Below are positions 6,279-12,509 of a stretch of 16,029 nt of DNA, in pieces (within the stretch, counting starts at the first letter, position 1; each line of letters begins with the position of its first letter). The stretch covers positions 1-16,029 of the forward strand of contig CAZGBU010000043.1 of NCBI GenBank assembly GCA_964523945.1, read 5' to 3'. The position numbers were made by a program, and so were the translations under genes. The notes below the pieces were generated by a model. It worked only from the letters and a program-made list of their open reading frames with translations, had not been told where the DNA came from and did not search any database. This stretch comes from CAKTOF01 sp964523945. Its GTDB lineage: Bacteria; Bacillota; Clostridia; Oscillospirales; Oscillospiraceae.

Positions 6279-7640
6279 ATGGCAACCATCAACGACATGA
6301 CGGTTGGGAAGCCGTCCAAAATTATTCTGAGTTTTTCACTGCCGCTGCTGCTCTCCACGGCACTGCAGCAGGTCTACAACATCACGGACTCCGTTATTGT
6401 CGGCCAGTTTACCGGCTCAGCCGGTCTGGCCGCTGTCGGCGCAGCGTATCCAATCACGCTGTTTTTCATCGCAATTGCCACCGGCGCTTCGATGGGCTGC
6501 TCCGTCACAATCGCACAGCTGTTCGGCGCGAAGCGGATACGCGACATGAAAAGTGCAATCTATACTGCGCTGATTGCGCTGTTCGTACTCGGTGTGGTAT
6601 TTGCCGCGGCCGGCGTGCTGCTCTCCGGGCCGTTGATGCAGCTGCTTGGCTGTCCGGACAGCGCCTTTGATGACGCGAAGGCCTATCTGGCGATCTACTC
6701 CATCGGTGTGCTGCCAATGTTCCTGTACAACTCCGCCAACGGCGTCTACACCGGTTTGGGGGACTCCAGGCGGCCGCTCTATTTCCTGCTGCTCTCTTCC
6801 GTGCTGAATGTAATCCTCGACATCATTGCGGTTGGTCCGCTGAAAATGGGCGTCGCCGGTGCGGCCTGGGCAACCACAATCTCACAGGCGGTTGCCGCAA
6901 TCCTGGCCTGCCTGCTTTTGATCAAGCGGCTTCGCAGTGTGGAATCGGAACCGGGCGTCAAGGTTTTTGATGTGCCGCTGCTCGGGCAGATGACGCGCAT
7001 CGCGCTGCCAACCATCTTTCAGCAGTCGTGCGTCGCACTCTCTCACACCATTCTGCAGAGCCTGGTCAACTCGTTTGACACGATCGTGATGGCTGGCTAT
7101 GAGGCCGCGTCCAAGCTGCACAACTTCGCATACATGAGTTTCAACACGCTCGGCACGGCGCTTTCGAGCTTTGTCGCGCAGAATTATGGAGCCGGTATCC
7201 GGCATCGCATCAAAGAGGGCTTCAAAGTCTCGACCATCATCTGCCTGATCTGCACGCTGGTCGTCATCGCAGTCTTCCAGCTGTTTCCGCGCCAGCTGGT
7301 CGGGCTGTTTGTGGATGCCGGCGCAGAGGCCGCCGTCATTGACGTCGGCGAGAACTATCTGCGGATCATTTCGCCGGTCTATCTCATCATCTGCTTTATC
7401 ATCACAACGGGCGGTCTGCTGCGCGGCCTCGGCAAGAGCATGACCTTTTTTGTGGAAACCGTCGCCGAATTTGCGGTGCGTGTCGTTATGTGTTTCGTTC
7501 TCACGGACGTCCTCGCCAGCTATACCGGTCTGATGTGGGCGTGGTATTTCGGGTCGTCAACTGGGTTTATCATGTGCATTCTGCTGGCAGTCCGCCAATA
7601 CCGCACAATTCTGAGAGAACCAGCGTCAATACAGTCTTGA
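6279..7640 (+). CDS. MATE family multidrug/metabolite efflux transporter
   Basis: The 453-aa membrane protein has the twelve hydrophobic segments and two-fold layout of MATE exporters, which use Na+ or H+ gradients to expel cationic or aromatic compounds. The start GKPSKIILSFSLPLLLS, then QQVYNITDSVIVGQF and GLAAVGAAYPI, is the typical TM1-TM2 signature of the clostridial MATE branch; a matching second-half segment is PTIFQQSCVALSHTILQSLVN. The ATG at 6279 lies one base after the TAA of the iron-sulfur subunit, with GGAGAAGG inside that gene's end as ribosome binding site; longer frames starting near 6186 would overlap it heavily and are not used. Tight coupling suggests it moves a substrate, product or toxic phenolic intermediate of the AthLS-like enzyme, an inference from position. 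No terminator is seen after it. Confidence 0.9.
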   Translation: MATINDMTVGKPSKIILSFSLPLLLSTALQQVYNITDSVIVGQFTGSAGLAAVGAAYPITLFFIAIATGASMGCSVTIAQLFGAKRIRDMKSAIYTALIALFVLGVVFAAAGVLLSGPLMQLLGCPDSAFDDAKAYLAIYSIGVLPMFLYNSANGVYTGLGDSRRPLYFLLLSSVLNVILDIIAVGPLKMGVAGAAWATTISQAVAAILACLLLIKRLRSVESEPGVKVFDVPLLGQMTRIALPTIFQQSCVALSHTILQSLVNSFDTIVMAGYEAASKLHNFAYMSFNTLGTALSSFVAQNYGAGIRHRIKEGFKVSTIICLICTLVVIAVFQLFPRQLVGLFVDAGAEAAVIDVGENYLRIISPVYLIICFIITTGGLLRGLGKSMTFFVETVAEFAVRVVMCFVLTDVLASYTGLMWAWYFGSSTGFIMCILLAVRQYRTILREPASIQS

Positions 7641-7665
7641 AGAACGTGTCGTAACGTGCTATAAT
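7637..7665 (+). promoter_or_regulatory. Sigma-A promoter of the MFS transporter gene
   Basis: TTGAAG (7637-7642), a 17-bp spacer and TATAAT (7660-7665), with an upstream TG making an extended -10 (TGC-TATAAT). The -35 overlaps the stop codon of the MATE gene. It is the strongest-looking promoter in the window and predicts a leader of about 70 nt. Confidence 0.75.
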
Positions 7666-7743
7666 AGGTTGGTTCGCTGTTAGGGGGTTCGTGCAGCCCA
7701 TTTCAGCAGGTTGAACGAATTTGCAAGGAGGAAACTGTTAGCT

Positions 7744-8958
7744 ATGCACACCGAACAGAAAGGTAAACTGTCAAATCTGATCGCCGGCCTTGCCATCATG
7801 CTGATTTCCGGCATTCTGTACATGTGGTCGGTCTTCCAGCCGTACGTCATGTCCCATTTTGGCTGGTCCTCGGGCGATGTCGCAATGACCTCGAATCTGA
7901 TGATTGCATTCTTCGTCATCGGCAATGTCCTGGCCGGCCTGATCCAGGAGAAGTTCAAGCCCCGTAACATCGTGCTCGTCGGCGGCATCATGTTCTCGGC
8001 CGGCATGCTGCTGACTTCTTTCCTGACCTCTAGCTATCCCTGGCTGATTTATGTTACATACAGCCTGATCTCCGGCCTCGGCTGCGGCTTTGCCTACTGC
8101 ACGGTGCTCTATGCACTGCAGAAGTGGTACGCTGCCCACACCGGCCTGATCACCGGCCTGACCGTCTGTTTCTTTGGCCTGTCGGTCGTCATTCTCGCGC
8201 CGGTCGCGCGCTCGATGCTCTCCAACCTCGGTGTGCCGCAGACATTCCGCATTCTCGCCCTTGTGTTTATCGTCGTCATTCTCGTTGCCGGGCACTTCGT
8301 CAGCAAGCCGAGCACGGAATACTATATGCGCGAAGCTTCCAAGGTTCTGCGCAAGGATGAGTTCAAGCAGTTCCGCCCGACCGAGATGATCCGCACGCCG
8401 CTGTACTGGTTCCAGCTGATCTCGATGCTGCTGTCCAATGCTGCATACCTGGTCCTGGTGCCGTATATCACAACCATTGCGCTTGATCGCGGTATCAGCG
8501 AGCAGATGGCGCTGATCGCCGTCATGGGTACCGGCGTCGGCAACTCGCTCGGCCGCATCATTGCGCCGGCCCTTTCTGACAAGATCGGCCGCACAATCAC
8601 CATCATCCTGTGCAGCATTCTCACCGCTGCCGCCTGCCTGATGATGATCTCGGCCAATGGCTTTATGTATGTTATCACGGTGTTCCTGATCGCGTTCGCT
8701 TACGGCGGCGGCTCAGGCACCAACCCGGTCATGTCGACTGAGCTGTTCGGTGCAAAGTACTCCGGCACAAACTACGGTCTCGTCATGATTTCGCTGGCAG
8801 TCAGCTCCATTCTGTTCGGTCAGATCTCGGCTGTCGTCGGCGCTTCTGGCGACTTTACGCCAGTGTTCATTCTCTGTGCCGTTATCTGTGTCGTCCCGAT
8901 CGTGCTGATGATTGCCATGCGCCGCTTCTGCATGACTCACGGCGGCAAGCGCATCTGA
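7744..8958 (+). CDS. MFS transporter, oxalate/formate antiporter (OFA) type
   Basis: The 404-aa protein has twelve hydrophobic segments and the layout of OFA-type MFS carriers: ILYMWSVFQPYVMSHFGWSS after TM1 (cytosolic/external loop typical of OxlT relatives), the GLIQEKFKPRNIVLVGG loop between TM2 and TM3, and LGRIIAPALSDKIGRT between TM8 and TM9. OFA members exchange small organic anions such as oxalate/formate or import pyruvate or aromatic acids; the substrate here is not evident. The ATG at 7744 is preferred to the in-frame TTG at 7711 because AAGGAGG (7725-7731) lies downstream of the latter; the 12-nt spacing is slightly long. It has its own promoter and terminator, so it is separate from the MATE operon, although read-through is possible. 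Confidence 0.87.
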   Translation: MHTEQKGKLSNLIAGLAIMLISGILYMWSVFQPYVMSHFGWSSGDVAMTSNLMIAFFVIGNVLAGLIQEKFKPRNIVLVGGIMFSAGMLLTSFLTSSYPWLIYVTYSLISGLGCGFAYCTVLYALQKWYAAHTGLITGLTVCFFGLSVVILAPVARSMLSNLGVPQTFRILALVFIVVILVAGHFVSKPSTEYYMREASKVLRKDEFKQFRPTEMIRTPLYWFQLISMLLSNAAYLVLVPYITTIALDRGISEQMALIAVMGTGVGNSLGRIIAPALSDKIGRTITIILCSILTAAACLMMISANGFMYVITVFLIAFAYGGGSGTNPVMSTELFGAKYSGTNYGLVMISLAVSSILFGQISAVVGASGDFTPVFILCAVICVVPIVLMIAMRRFCMTHGGKRI

Positions 8959-8959
8959 A

Positions 8960-8999
8960 CACAAAAAATTCCCGTCCGCAGGGACGGGAATTTTTTGTG
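8960..8999. terminator. Bidirectional intrinsic terminator between MFS and HdeD genes
   Basis: A perfect 18-bp stem (8960-8977 with 8982-8999) and a GCAG loop. The GC-rich top is flanked by A6 on the left and T6 on the right, so it can stop transcription of the MFS gene on the plus strand and of the HdeD-type gene on the minus strand. Confidence 0.9.
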
Positions 9000-9036
9000 C
9001 CGATCTGCCGCCGAAGAACAGCCTGGTTTCAGCCTG

Positions 9037-9582
9037 TCAGCGCGGCGTGCTCAGCAGATTGAGTGCAAAAACCAGGCTGTCAATTCCAAGGCACAGCAGA
9101 TAAAGACCGATCAGATAACCGGCGGACAGAAACGACAGATACGGATTGAAGATCATCAAAATGCCAAGAATCAGCCCCAGAATATTCACAATCAGCGTGA
9201 AGTAGTAATAGCCCGTGCCCGCCGTCATGCGGACAAACGGCAGATGCGCCAGCCGGGAAATACAATGCGCGATGAACCAGATTGGAAACAAGACCACCAG
9301 GACCCAAGTTCCCGTTACAATATCGCACAGGATCAGAATTCCGGCCAGAACGCTGAGAATGCCGCCCACCAGGGATGCCTCCGGGCCGAAGCCGGTACGC
9401 CGTTCCAGCCGGATATAATAGACAATATCCACAATTCCGCTCACCAGTGCGAGAATGCCATAGAGGATCGTGACGCCGGTCATGGCAGCTGCCGGCCGTG
9501 CAAAGGTGTAGATTCCCAGCAGAATCAGAAGAATGCCGAGGATCAGTTCGCCCCAGCCCACCAGTTTTTTATTTCGAATCAT
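9037..9582 (-). CDS. HdeD family (DUF308) integral membrane protein
   Basis: The 181-aa product is almost entirely hydrophobic, with about six membrane helices arranged as three repeats of the DUF308/HdeD unit. Each repeat begins near a glycine-rich helix: GWGELILGILLILLGIYTF, ASLVGGILSVLAGILILCD and LILGILMIFNPYLSFLSAGY. The (G)xxL(I/L)xGIxxxxxP pattern with the following V/T-rich helix is characteristic of the family. E. coli HdeD contributes to acid resistance at high cell density; in Firmicutes the role is unknown, so stress-related membrane protein is as far as the evidence goes. The start has AAAGGAG about eight bases upstream. It is monocistronic between the shared terminator at 8960-8999 and its own upstream promoter region. 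Confidence 0.8.
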   Translation of the reverse strand: MIRNKKLVGWGELILGILLILLGIYTFARPAAAMTGVTILYGILALVSGIVDIVYYIRLERRTGFGPEASLVGGILSVLAGILILCDIVTGTWVLVVLFPIWFIAHCISRLAHLPFVRMTAGTGYYYFTLIVNILGLILGILMIFNPYLSFLSAGYLIGLYLLCLGIDSLVFALNLLSTPR

Positions 9583-9643
9583 AAACAGGACTCCTTTCCA
9601 TCACCGTCGGCCCTGCGGCCGGCCAATCGTATCATTCCTCTAT

Positions 9644-9672
9644 ACTGTATCCGATTTTGTCGGAATTGACCA
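9644..9672 (-). promoter_or_regulatory. Candidate promoter of the HdeD-family gene with dyad in the spacer
   Basis: On the minus strand TGGTCA (9667-9672), 17 bp, TACAGT (9644-9649). An overlapping TATAGA at 9638-9643 is an alternative -10. The spacer holds the dyad TCCGA-N5-TCGGA (9650-9664), a possible operator. Matches to consensus are only moderate. Confidence 0.3.
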
Positions 9673-9725
9673 CTCGCAATGCTTCCAATTTGTCCTTACA
9701 CAACCCACAGAGTGTCAGGCCCTGT

Positions 9726-9761
9726 AAAAAAGCGGCGTCCCGGGCATGCCCAGGACGCCGC
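9726..9761 (-). terminator. Intrinsic terminator of the desulfoferrodoxin transcript
   Basis: A 30-nt palindrome (9732-9761) with one C-A mismatch pairs GCGGCGTCC with GGACGCCGC and continues into GGGCATGCCC at the tip. On the minus strand it is followed by six T residues (complement of A 9726-9731), the standard intrinsic terminator form. Confidence 0.8.
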
Positions 9762-9926
9762 AGTGTGTATTTGCTATGCAAAAGCATAGCAAATACGGCC
9801 ATGTGCCGCTTTCAGCGGCACGGCCATAAAATCAAAGCGCGTGGGCCGGGACGGCCCACATGCGCGAAACTTCATGCGCCGCGCTTTTTTGCCTGTTTCG
9901 TGGTGCGCCCATGGCGCATGAAGTTT
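9762..9926 (-). repeat. Hairpin-dense 3' region: four further stem-loops in tandem
   Basis: Between the desulfoferrodoxin stop and the terminator nearly every base can pair. Stem-loop A: 9767-9779 with 9784-9796, 13 bp perfect, AAAA loop. B: GTGCCGCT/AGCGGCAC (9803-9810 with 9814-9821) extended past a 2-nt AT bulge by GGCC/GGCC (9797-9800 with 9822-9825). C: 9841-9848 with 9852-9859, extended past an AT bulge by GCGC/GCGC (9837-9840 with 9862-9865). D: AAACTTCATGCGCC with GGCGCATGAAGTTT (9867-9880 with 9913-9926), 14 bp perfect around a 32-nt loop. B and C share the same bulged plan. It may be a structured 3' untranslated RNA, a small RNA, or a mobile palindromic (REP/BIME-like) unit. Confidence 0.6.
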
Positions 9927-10300
9927 TATACCTTCCAAAGCCCATGCAGATTGCAATAGGCGTAGGCGGCGATGACTTTGTCACCCGGAACAAGCGCAAA
10001 TTCCGCAACCGGCTTCTGACCAGGCTGGAGCGTAACACGCTGGTTGCCATGCTTCGTGTGGATTGCGATCCATTCAATCGAGTGTTCCTCGAGCATCGGA
10101 TGCTCCACCGAGCCGACTGAAACCGTGACGTGTGTGCCGTCAACCGTGACGACGGGGATGTGTTTCTCCGCCGAGGCCTCGACTGTGCCGGGGACGAGTT
10201 CCTCCATCTTCTGGCCGCAGCACATCACCGGAACACCGGCGTCGTGCACAAATGCAATGATGTTGCCGCAGTGACGGCAGACAAAAAACTTCATTTCCAT
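9926..10300 (-). CDS. dfx: Desulfoferrodoxin (superoxide reductase, 2Fe type)
   Basis: The 124-aa cytoplasmic protein reduces superoxide to hydrogen peroxide using electrons from rubredoxin. Residues 1-36 form the N-terminal desulforedoxin-like Fe(Cys)4 centre with Cys8, Cys11, Cys27 and Cys28 (CRHC and MCCGQ). Residues 40-124 form the neelaredoxin-type catalytic domain: the EKHIPV loop gives Glu45, Lys46 and His47, and His67 and His73 (EHPMLEEH) plus Cys116 and His119 (YCNLHGLWK) complete the Fe(His)4Cys site. All ligands are present and the length is standard, so it should be active. It marks an anaerobe that meets occasional oxygen. The ATG at 10300 has GGAAAGGA about 13 bases upstream; the Met at codon 3 (10294) is an alternative start. 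It is monocistronic with its own promoter and an unusual hairpin-rich 3' region. Confidence 0.93.
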   Translation of the reverse strand: MEMKFFVCRHCGNIIAFVHDAGVPVMCCGQKMEELVPGTVEASAEKHIPVVTVDGTHVTVSVGSVEHPMLEEHSIEWIAIHTKHGNQRVTLQPGQKPVAEFALVPGDKVIAAYAYCNLHGLWKV

Positions 10301-10347
10301 AATAATCCGCGCATCCTTTCCGATAAAATTCAGGGTTTGCCCGCTCT

Positions 10348-10376
10348 AGTGTACCACATTCCGTTCCATCTGAAAA
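10348..10376 (-). promoter_or_regulatory. Promoter of the desulfoferrodoxin gene
   Basis: On the minus strand an extended -10, TGG-TACACT (hexamer 10348-10353), lies 17 bp from a weak -35 TTTTCA (10371-10376). The better hexamer TTGACT a few bases further upstream is 22 bp away and so probably not the -35. The predicted leader is about 40 nt. Confidence 0.5.
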
Positions 10377-10424
10377 GTCAAAGATGGGGAATATGCAGAA
10401 ACTTTCCGCATTTCACCGGGGCCT

Positions 10425-10452
10425 GAATGCAGCGCGCAATTTCTCATACGGT
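10425..10452 (+). promoter_or_regulatory. Candidate sigma-E-like promoter of spoIIID
   Basis: CATACGGT (10445-10452) matches the sporulation sigma-E -10 consensus CATACAnT at seven of eight positions, 13 bp after the weak -35 GAATGCA (10425-10431). spoIIID is a sigma-E gene in Bacillus, so this is expected, but the -35 is poor. A second, weaker pair is GCATATG (10464-10470) with CACACAGC (10483-10490). Confidence 0.3.
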
Positions 10453-10507
10453 GCCCGGGCGGCGCATATGCTGAATTGAACTCACACAGCATGGGAGGTG
10501 CCTACCG

Positions 10508-10756
10508 ATGAGAGAAGACATTGAACAGAGGGCCTGCGATCTGGCTGTGTACATCATTGAGAACCAATCCACCGTACGCGCCGCCGCCAAGCAGTTCGGC
10601 ATCAGTAAATCCACGGTACATAAGGACATCAGCGATCGGCTGCCAGAGTGCAACCGTCCGCTGTACCTGCAGGTCAAGGAAGTCCTGGACCGCAACAAGG
10701 CCGAGCGGCACCTGCGCGGCGGCATCGCCACGCGGAAAAAATACAAAGGTGTCTAA
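10508..10756 (+). CDS. spoIIID: Sporulation transcriptional regulator SpoIIID
   Basis: The 82-aa DNA-binding protein controls mother-cell gene expression during endospore formation, acting after sigma-E and before sigma-K. A helix-turn-helix lies at about residues 22-43 (TVRAAAKQFGISKSTVHKDI), the family's most conserved stretch, followed by SDRLPECNRPLYLQVKEVLD and the basic C-terminal motif HLRGGIATRKKYK, which makes minor-groove contacts in the Bacillus protein. Length and order match SpoIIID throughout. GGGAGGTG ends seven bases before the ATG. It stands alone between a sigma-E-like promoter and a strong terminator. Its presence is the clearest evidence that the organism forms endospores or descends from spore formers. 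Confidence 0.95.
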   Translation: MREDIEQRACDLAVYIIENQSTVRAAAKQFGISKSTVHKDISDRLPECNRPLYLQVKEVLDRNKAERHLRGGIATRKKYKGV

Positions 10757-10761
10757 AAACC

Positions 10762-10793
10762 TCCCCGAAAGAGTATCTCTTTCGGGGATTTTT
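10762..10793 (+). terminator. Intrinsic terminator of spoIIID
   Basis: CCCCGAAAGAG pairs perfectly with CTCTTTCGGGG (10763-10773 with 10777-10787) around a TAT loop, followed by TTTTT after one A. It begins six bases after the spoIIID stop codon. Confidence 0.9.
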
Positions 10794-10797
10794 CTCG

Positions 10798-10826
10798 TTG
10801 ATTCCTGTCCGCCGATGTCGTATACT
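10798..10826 (+). promoter_or_regulatory. Sigma-A promoter of serC
   Basis: TTGATT (10798-10803), exactly 17 bp, TATACT (10821-10826), placed between the spoIIID terminator and serC. The predicted transcript starts about 25 nt before the start codon, so there is no room for a leader regulator. Confidence 0.7.
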
Positions 10827-10858
10827 GTTGGTAATCACACTTTCAGGAGGAGTCTACC

Positions 10859-11944
10859 ATGTACGACCGCATCTACAATTTTTCCGCCGGTCCTTCCATG
10901 CTGCCGGTGCGCGTTCTGGAGCAGGCGCGCGACGAAATGCTCAACTGTGCCGGCTCCGGCATGAGCGTCAACGAAATGAGCCACCGCAGCAAGACGTTCC
11001 TGAAGATCTATGAGGACGCGGTCGCGCTGGTGCGGCGTGTACTCGGCGTACCGGAACACTACAGGATCCTGTTCATGCAGGGCGGCGCGACGCTGCAGTT
11101 CGCCTGTGTGCCGCTAAACCTGATGAAGACCGGCCGCGCCGACTATATCATCACCGGCAACTTTGCCAAAAAGGCCTATGAAGAGGGGCTGAAATACGGC
11201 GAAGCGCGCATCGCCGGCACGACCAAGGATGTCAATTTCTCCCGCATTCCGCGTCAGGCAGAGTTCTCGCTCGACCCCGCGGCCGACTATGTCCACATCT
11301 GTTTCAACAATACGATCTATGGCACGCACTGGGATTATGTGCCGGATACCGGCAATGTCCCGCTGGTCGCCGACATGTCCTCGTGTATTTTCTCCGAGCC
11401 GGTCGATGTCTCCAAATTCGGCGTGATCTACGCCGGCGTACAGAAAAACCTCGCGCCGAGCGGTATGGCGCTCGTGATCATCCGCGAGGACCTGATCCGC
11501 ACCGACCTGCCCAAATACTGCCCGACGCTGTGCAGTTATGAAAAACACGCCTCGAACGACTCGATGTACAATACGCCGAACTGCTGGTCGATCTACATGG
11601 TCAAGCTCGTGCTGGAATGGATTGAATCGCTCGGCGGCATCCCGTCGCTGTATCAGCGCAACCTGGATAAGGCCGCGATGCTCTATGACTACCTCGATAC
11701 CACGTCGTTTTATCAGACCGCAGTCGAGCCGGCATCCCGCAGTCTGATGAACGTCACATTCCGCTGCGCGACAGAGGAGCTCGACGCAAAATTTGCCGCC
11801 GAGTCCGGAAAATGCGGGATGTCCAACCTCAAGGGACATCGTTCTGTCGGCGGCATGCGCGCGTCAATCTACAACGCAATGCCCACCGAGGGCGTGGCAC
11901 ATCTGATCGAATTCATGAAAAAATTCGAACAGGAAAACACCTGA
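10859..11944 (+). CDS. serC: Phosphoserine aminotransferase
   Basis: The 361-aa PLP enzyme converts 3-phosphohydroxypyruvate and glutamate to phosphoserine and 2-oxoglutarate, the second step of serine synthesis, in the cytoplasm; many members also serve pyridoxine synthesis. The N-terminal signature YNFSAGPSMLP, SHRSKTF (41-47), the phosphate-binding FMQGGATLQF (72-81), NNTIYGT (150-156), VADMSS with PLP-pyridine Asp172, and YAGVQKNLAPSG with Schiff-base Lys196 are all intact, as is the C-terminal GHRSVGGMRASIYNAMP. Length is normal. The ATG at 10859 has AGGAGG eight bases upstream. A D-2-hydroxyacid dehydrogenase lies nearby on the other strand, but it resembles LdhA/VanH, not SerA, so this is not a serA-serC operon. 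Confidence 0.95.
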   Translation: MYDRIYNFSAGPSMLPVRVLEQARDEMLNCAGSGMSVNEMSHRSKTFLKIYEDAVALVRRVLGVPEHYRILFMQGGATLQFACVPLNLMKTGRADYIITGNFAKKAYEEGLKYGEARIAGTTKDVNFSRIPRQAEFSLDPAADYVHICFNNTIYGTHWDYVPDTGNVPLVADMSSCIFSEPVDVSKFGVIYAGVQKNLAPSGMALVIIREDLIRTDLPKYCPTLCSYEKHASNDSMYNTPNCWSIYMVKLVLEWIESLGGIPSLYQRNLDKAAMLYDYLDTTSFYQTAVEPASRSLMNVTFRCATEELDAKFAAESGKCGMSNLKGHRSVGGMRASIYNAMPTEGVAHLIEFMKKFEQENT

Positions 11945-11959
11945 TTCCGGAACAAGCAC

Positions 11960-11995
11960 CGGCGCGGCTCCGTCTAAACGGGCAGAGCCGTGCCG
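11960..11995 (+). terminator. Possible weak terminator after serC
   Basis: CGGCTC pairs with GAGCCG (11965-11970 with 11985-11990), extended outward by CGGCG/TGCCG, with an inner CCGT/ACGG alternative. The downstream tract is only CTTTCCCC, so termination would be inefficient. It lies between the convergent serC and kinase genes. Confidence 0.4.
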
Positions 11996-12005
11996 CGCTT
12001 TCCCC

Positions 12006-12509
12006 TTACACTGCTGCGAGAAAGCGATCGAGCTGGCGCTGTGTCCTAAGCTGCAGCGCCTTATCCGGCCAGGCCGCGGCGGCGGCGCGCAGCCGCGCAC
12101 GGTTTTGTCCGGTGCAGTCCTGATGGACGACCCACCAGACAAATGACCGGTCTATCTTTTCCGGGCAGCCGGGTGCCATATCTGCGCGCGTCGTGCCACG
12201 ATAGTACAGGTAACGCCGGATCACGCGCACAAGCCGCGTCAGGCGGTTGAATTCCAGCAGGAGGATCCGGTCAGCAGACGCCAGCCGTTCGTCCAGAAAA
12301 AACGCCGGATAATTTCCATCGATCACCCAGTCCGGCTGCTGCATAAACCGGCGCACGATTTCCCGCGCCTCGTCCCGGTCGCGCTCCGCCCAGCCTGGTG
12401 TGAACTGCACAGTGTCCAGATGCAGCACGGGCAGACCAAGCCGCTCTCCCAATATGCGGGCTGTCGTCGATTTGCCACTGCCGCTGTAGCCCAGCACGGC
12501 GATCTTCAT
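12006..12509 (-). CDS. P-loop nucleotide kinase of the adenylate kinase/topology modulation (FlaR-like) family
   Basis: The 167-aa protein opens with the Walker A loop GYSGSGKST (7-15), then LHLDTVQFTPGW (about 31-42), which is the hallmark of the small kinases annotated as DNA topology modulation protein FlaR; VIDGNYPAFFLDERLASADRILLLE carries the typical YxxF/L-R substrate part, followed by a lid-like Arg-rich region (RLVRVIRRYLYYRG). These are adenylate- or shikimate-kinase-like enzymes of uncertain substrate. The ATG at 12509 shares its A with the TGA of the upstream dehydrogenase gene (TGATG), so translation is coupled; a longer frame from 12545 would add twelve Arg/Gly-rich residues and lacks a better start. 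The substrate cannot be told from sequence, and the old topology name is not functional evidence. Confidence 0.8.
   Translation of the reverse strand: MKIAVLGYSGSGKSTTARILGERLGLPVLHLDTVQFTPGWAERDRDEAREIVRRFMQQPDWVIDGNYPAFFLDERLASADRILLLEFNRLTRLVRVIRRYLYYRGTTRADMAPGCPEKIDRSFVWWVVHQDCTGQNRARLRAAAAAWPDKALQLRTQRQLDRFLAAV

Noticed and set aside
8995..9669. A 224-codon plus-strand frame opposite the HdeD-family gene
   Set aside because: It is Gln/Asn/Arg rich and has no ribosome binding site, while the opposite strand encodes an obvious multi-helix membrane protein with an AAAGGAG site.
9657..9959. Plus-strand frame of 100 codons across the hairpin array
   Set aside because: It runs through stems and the terminator and has no ribosome binding site; the structure explains the sequence better than coding does.
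11114..11839. A 241-codon frame antisense to serC
   Set aside because: serC is intact and strongly conserved in this region; the antisense frame is a by-product of its codon use.
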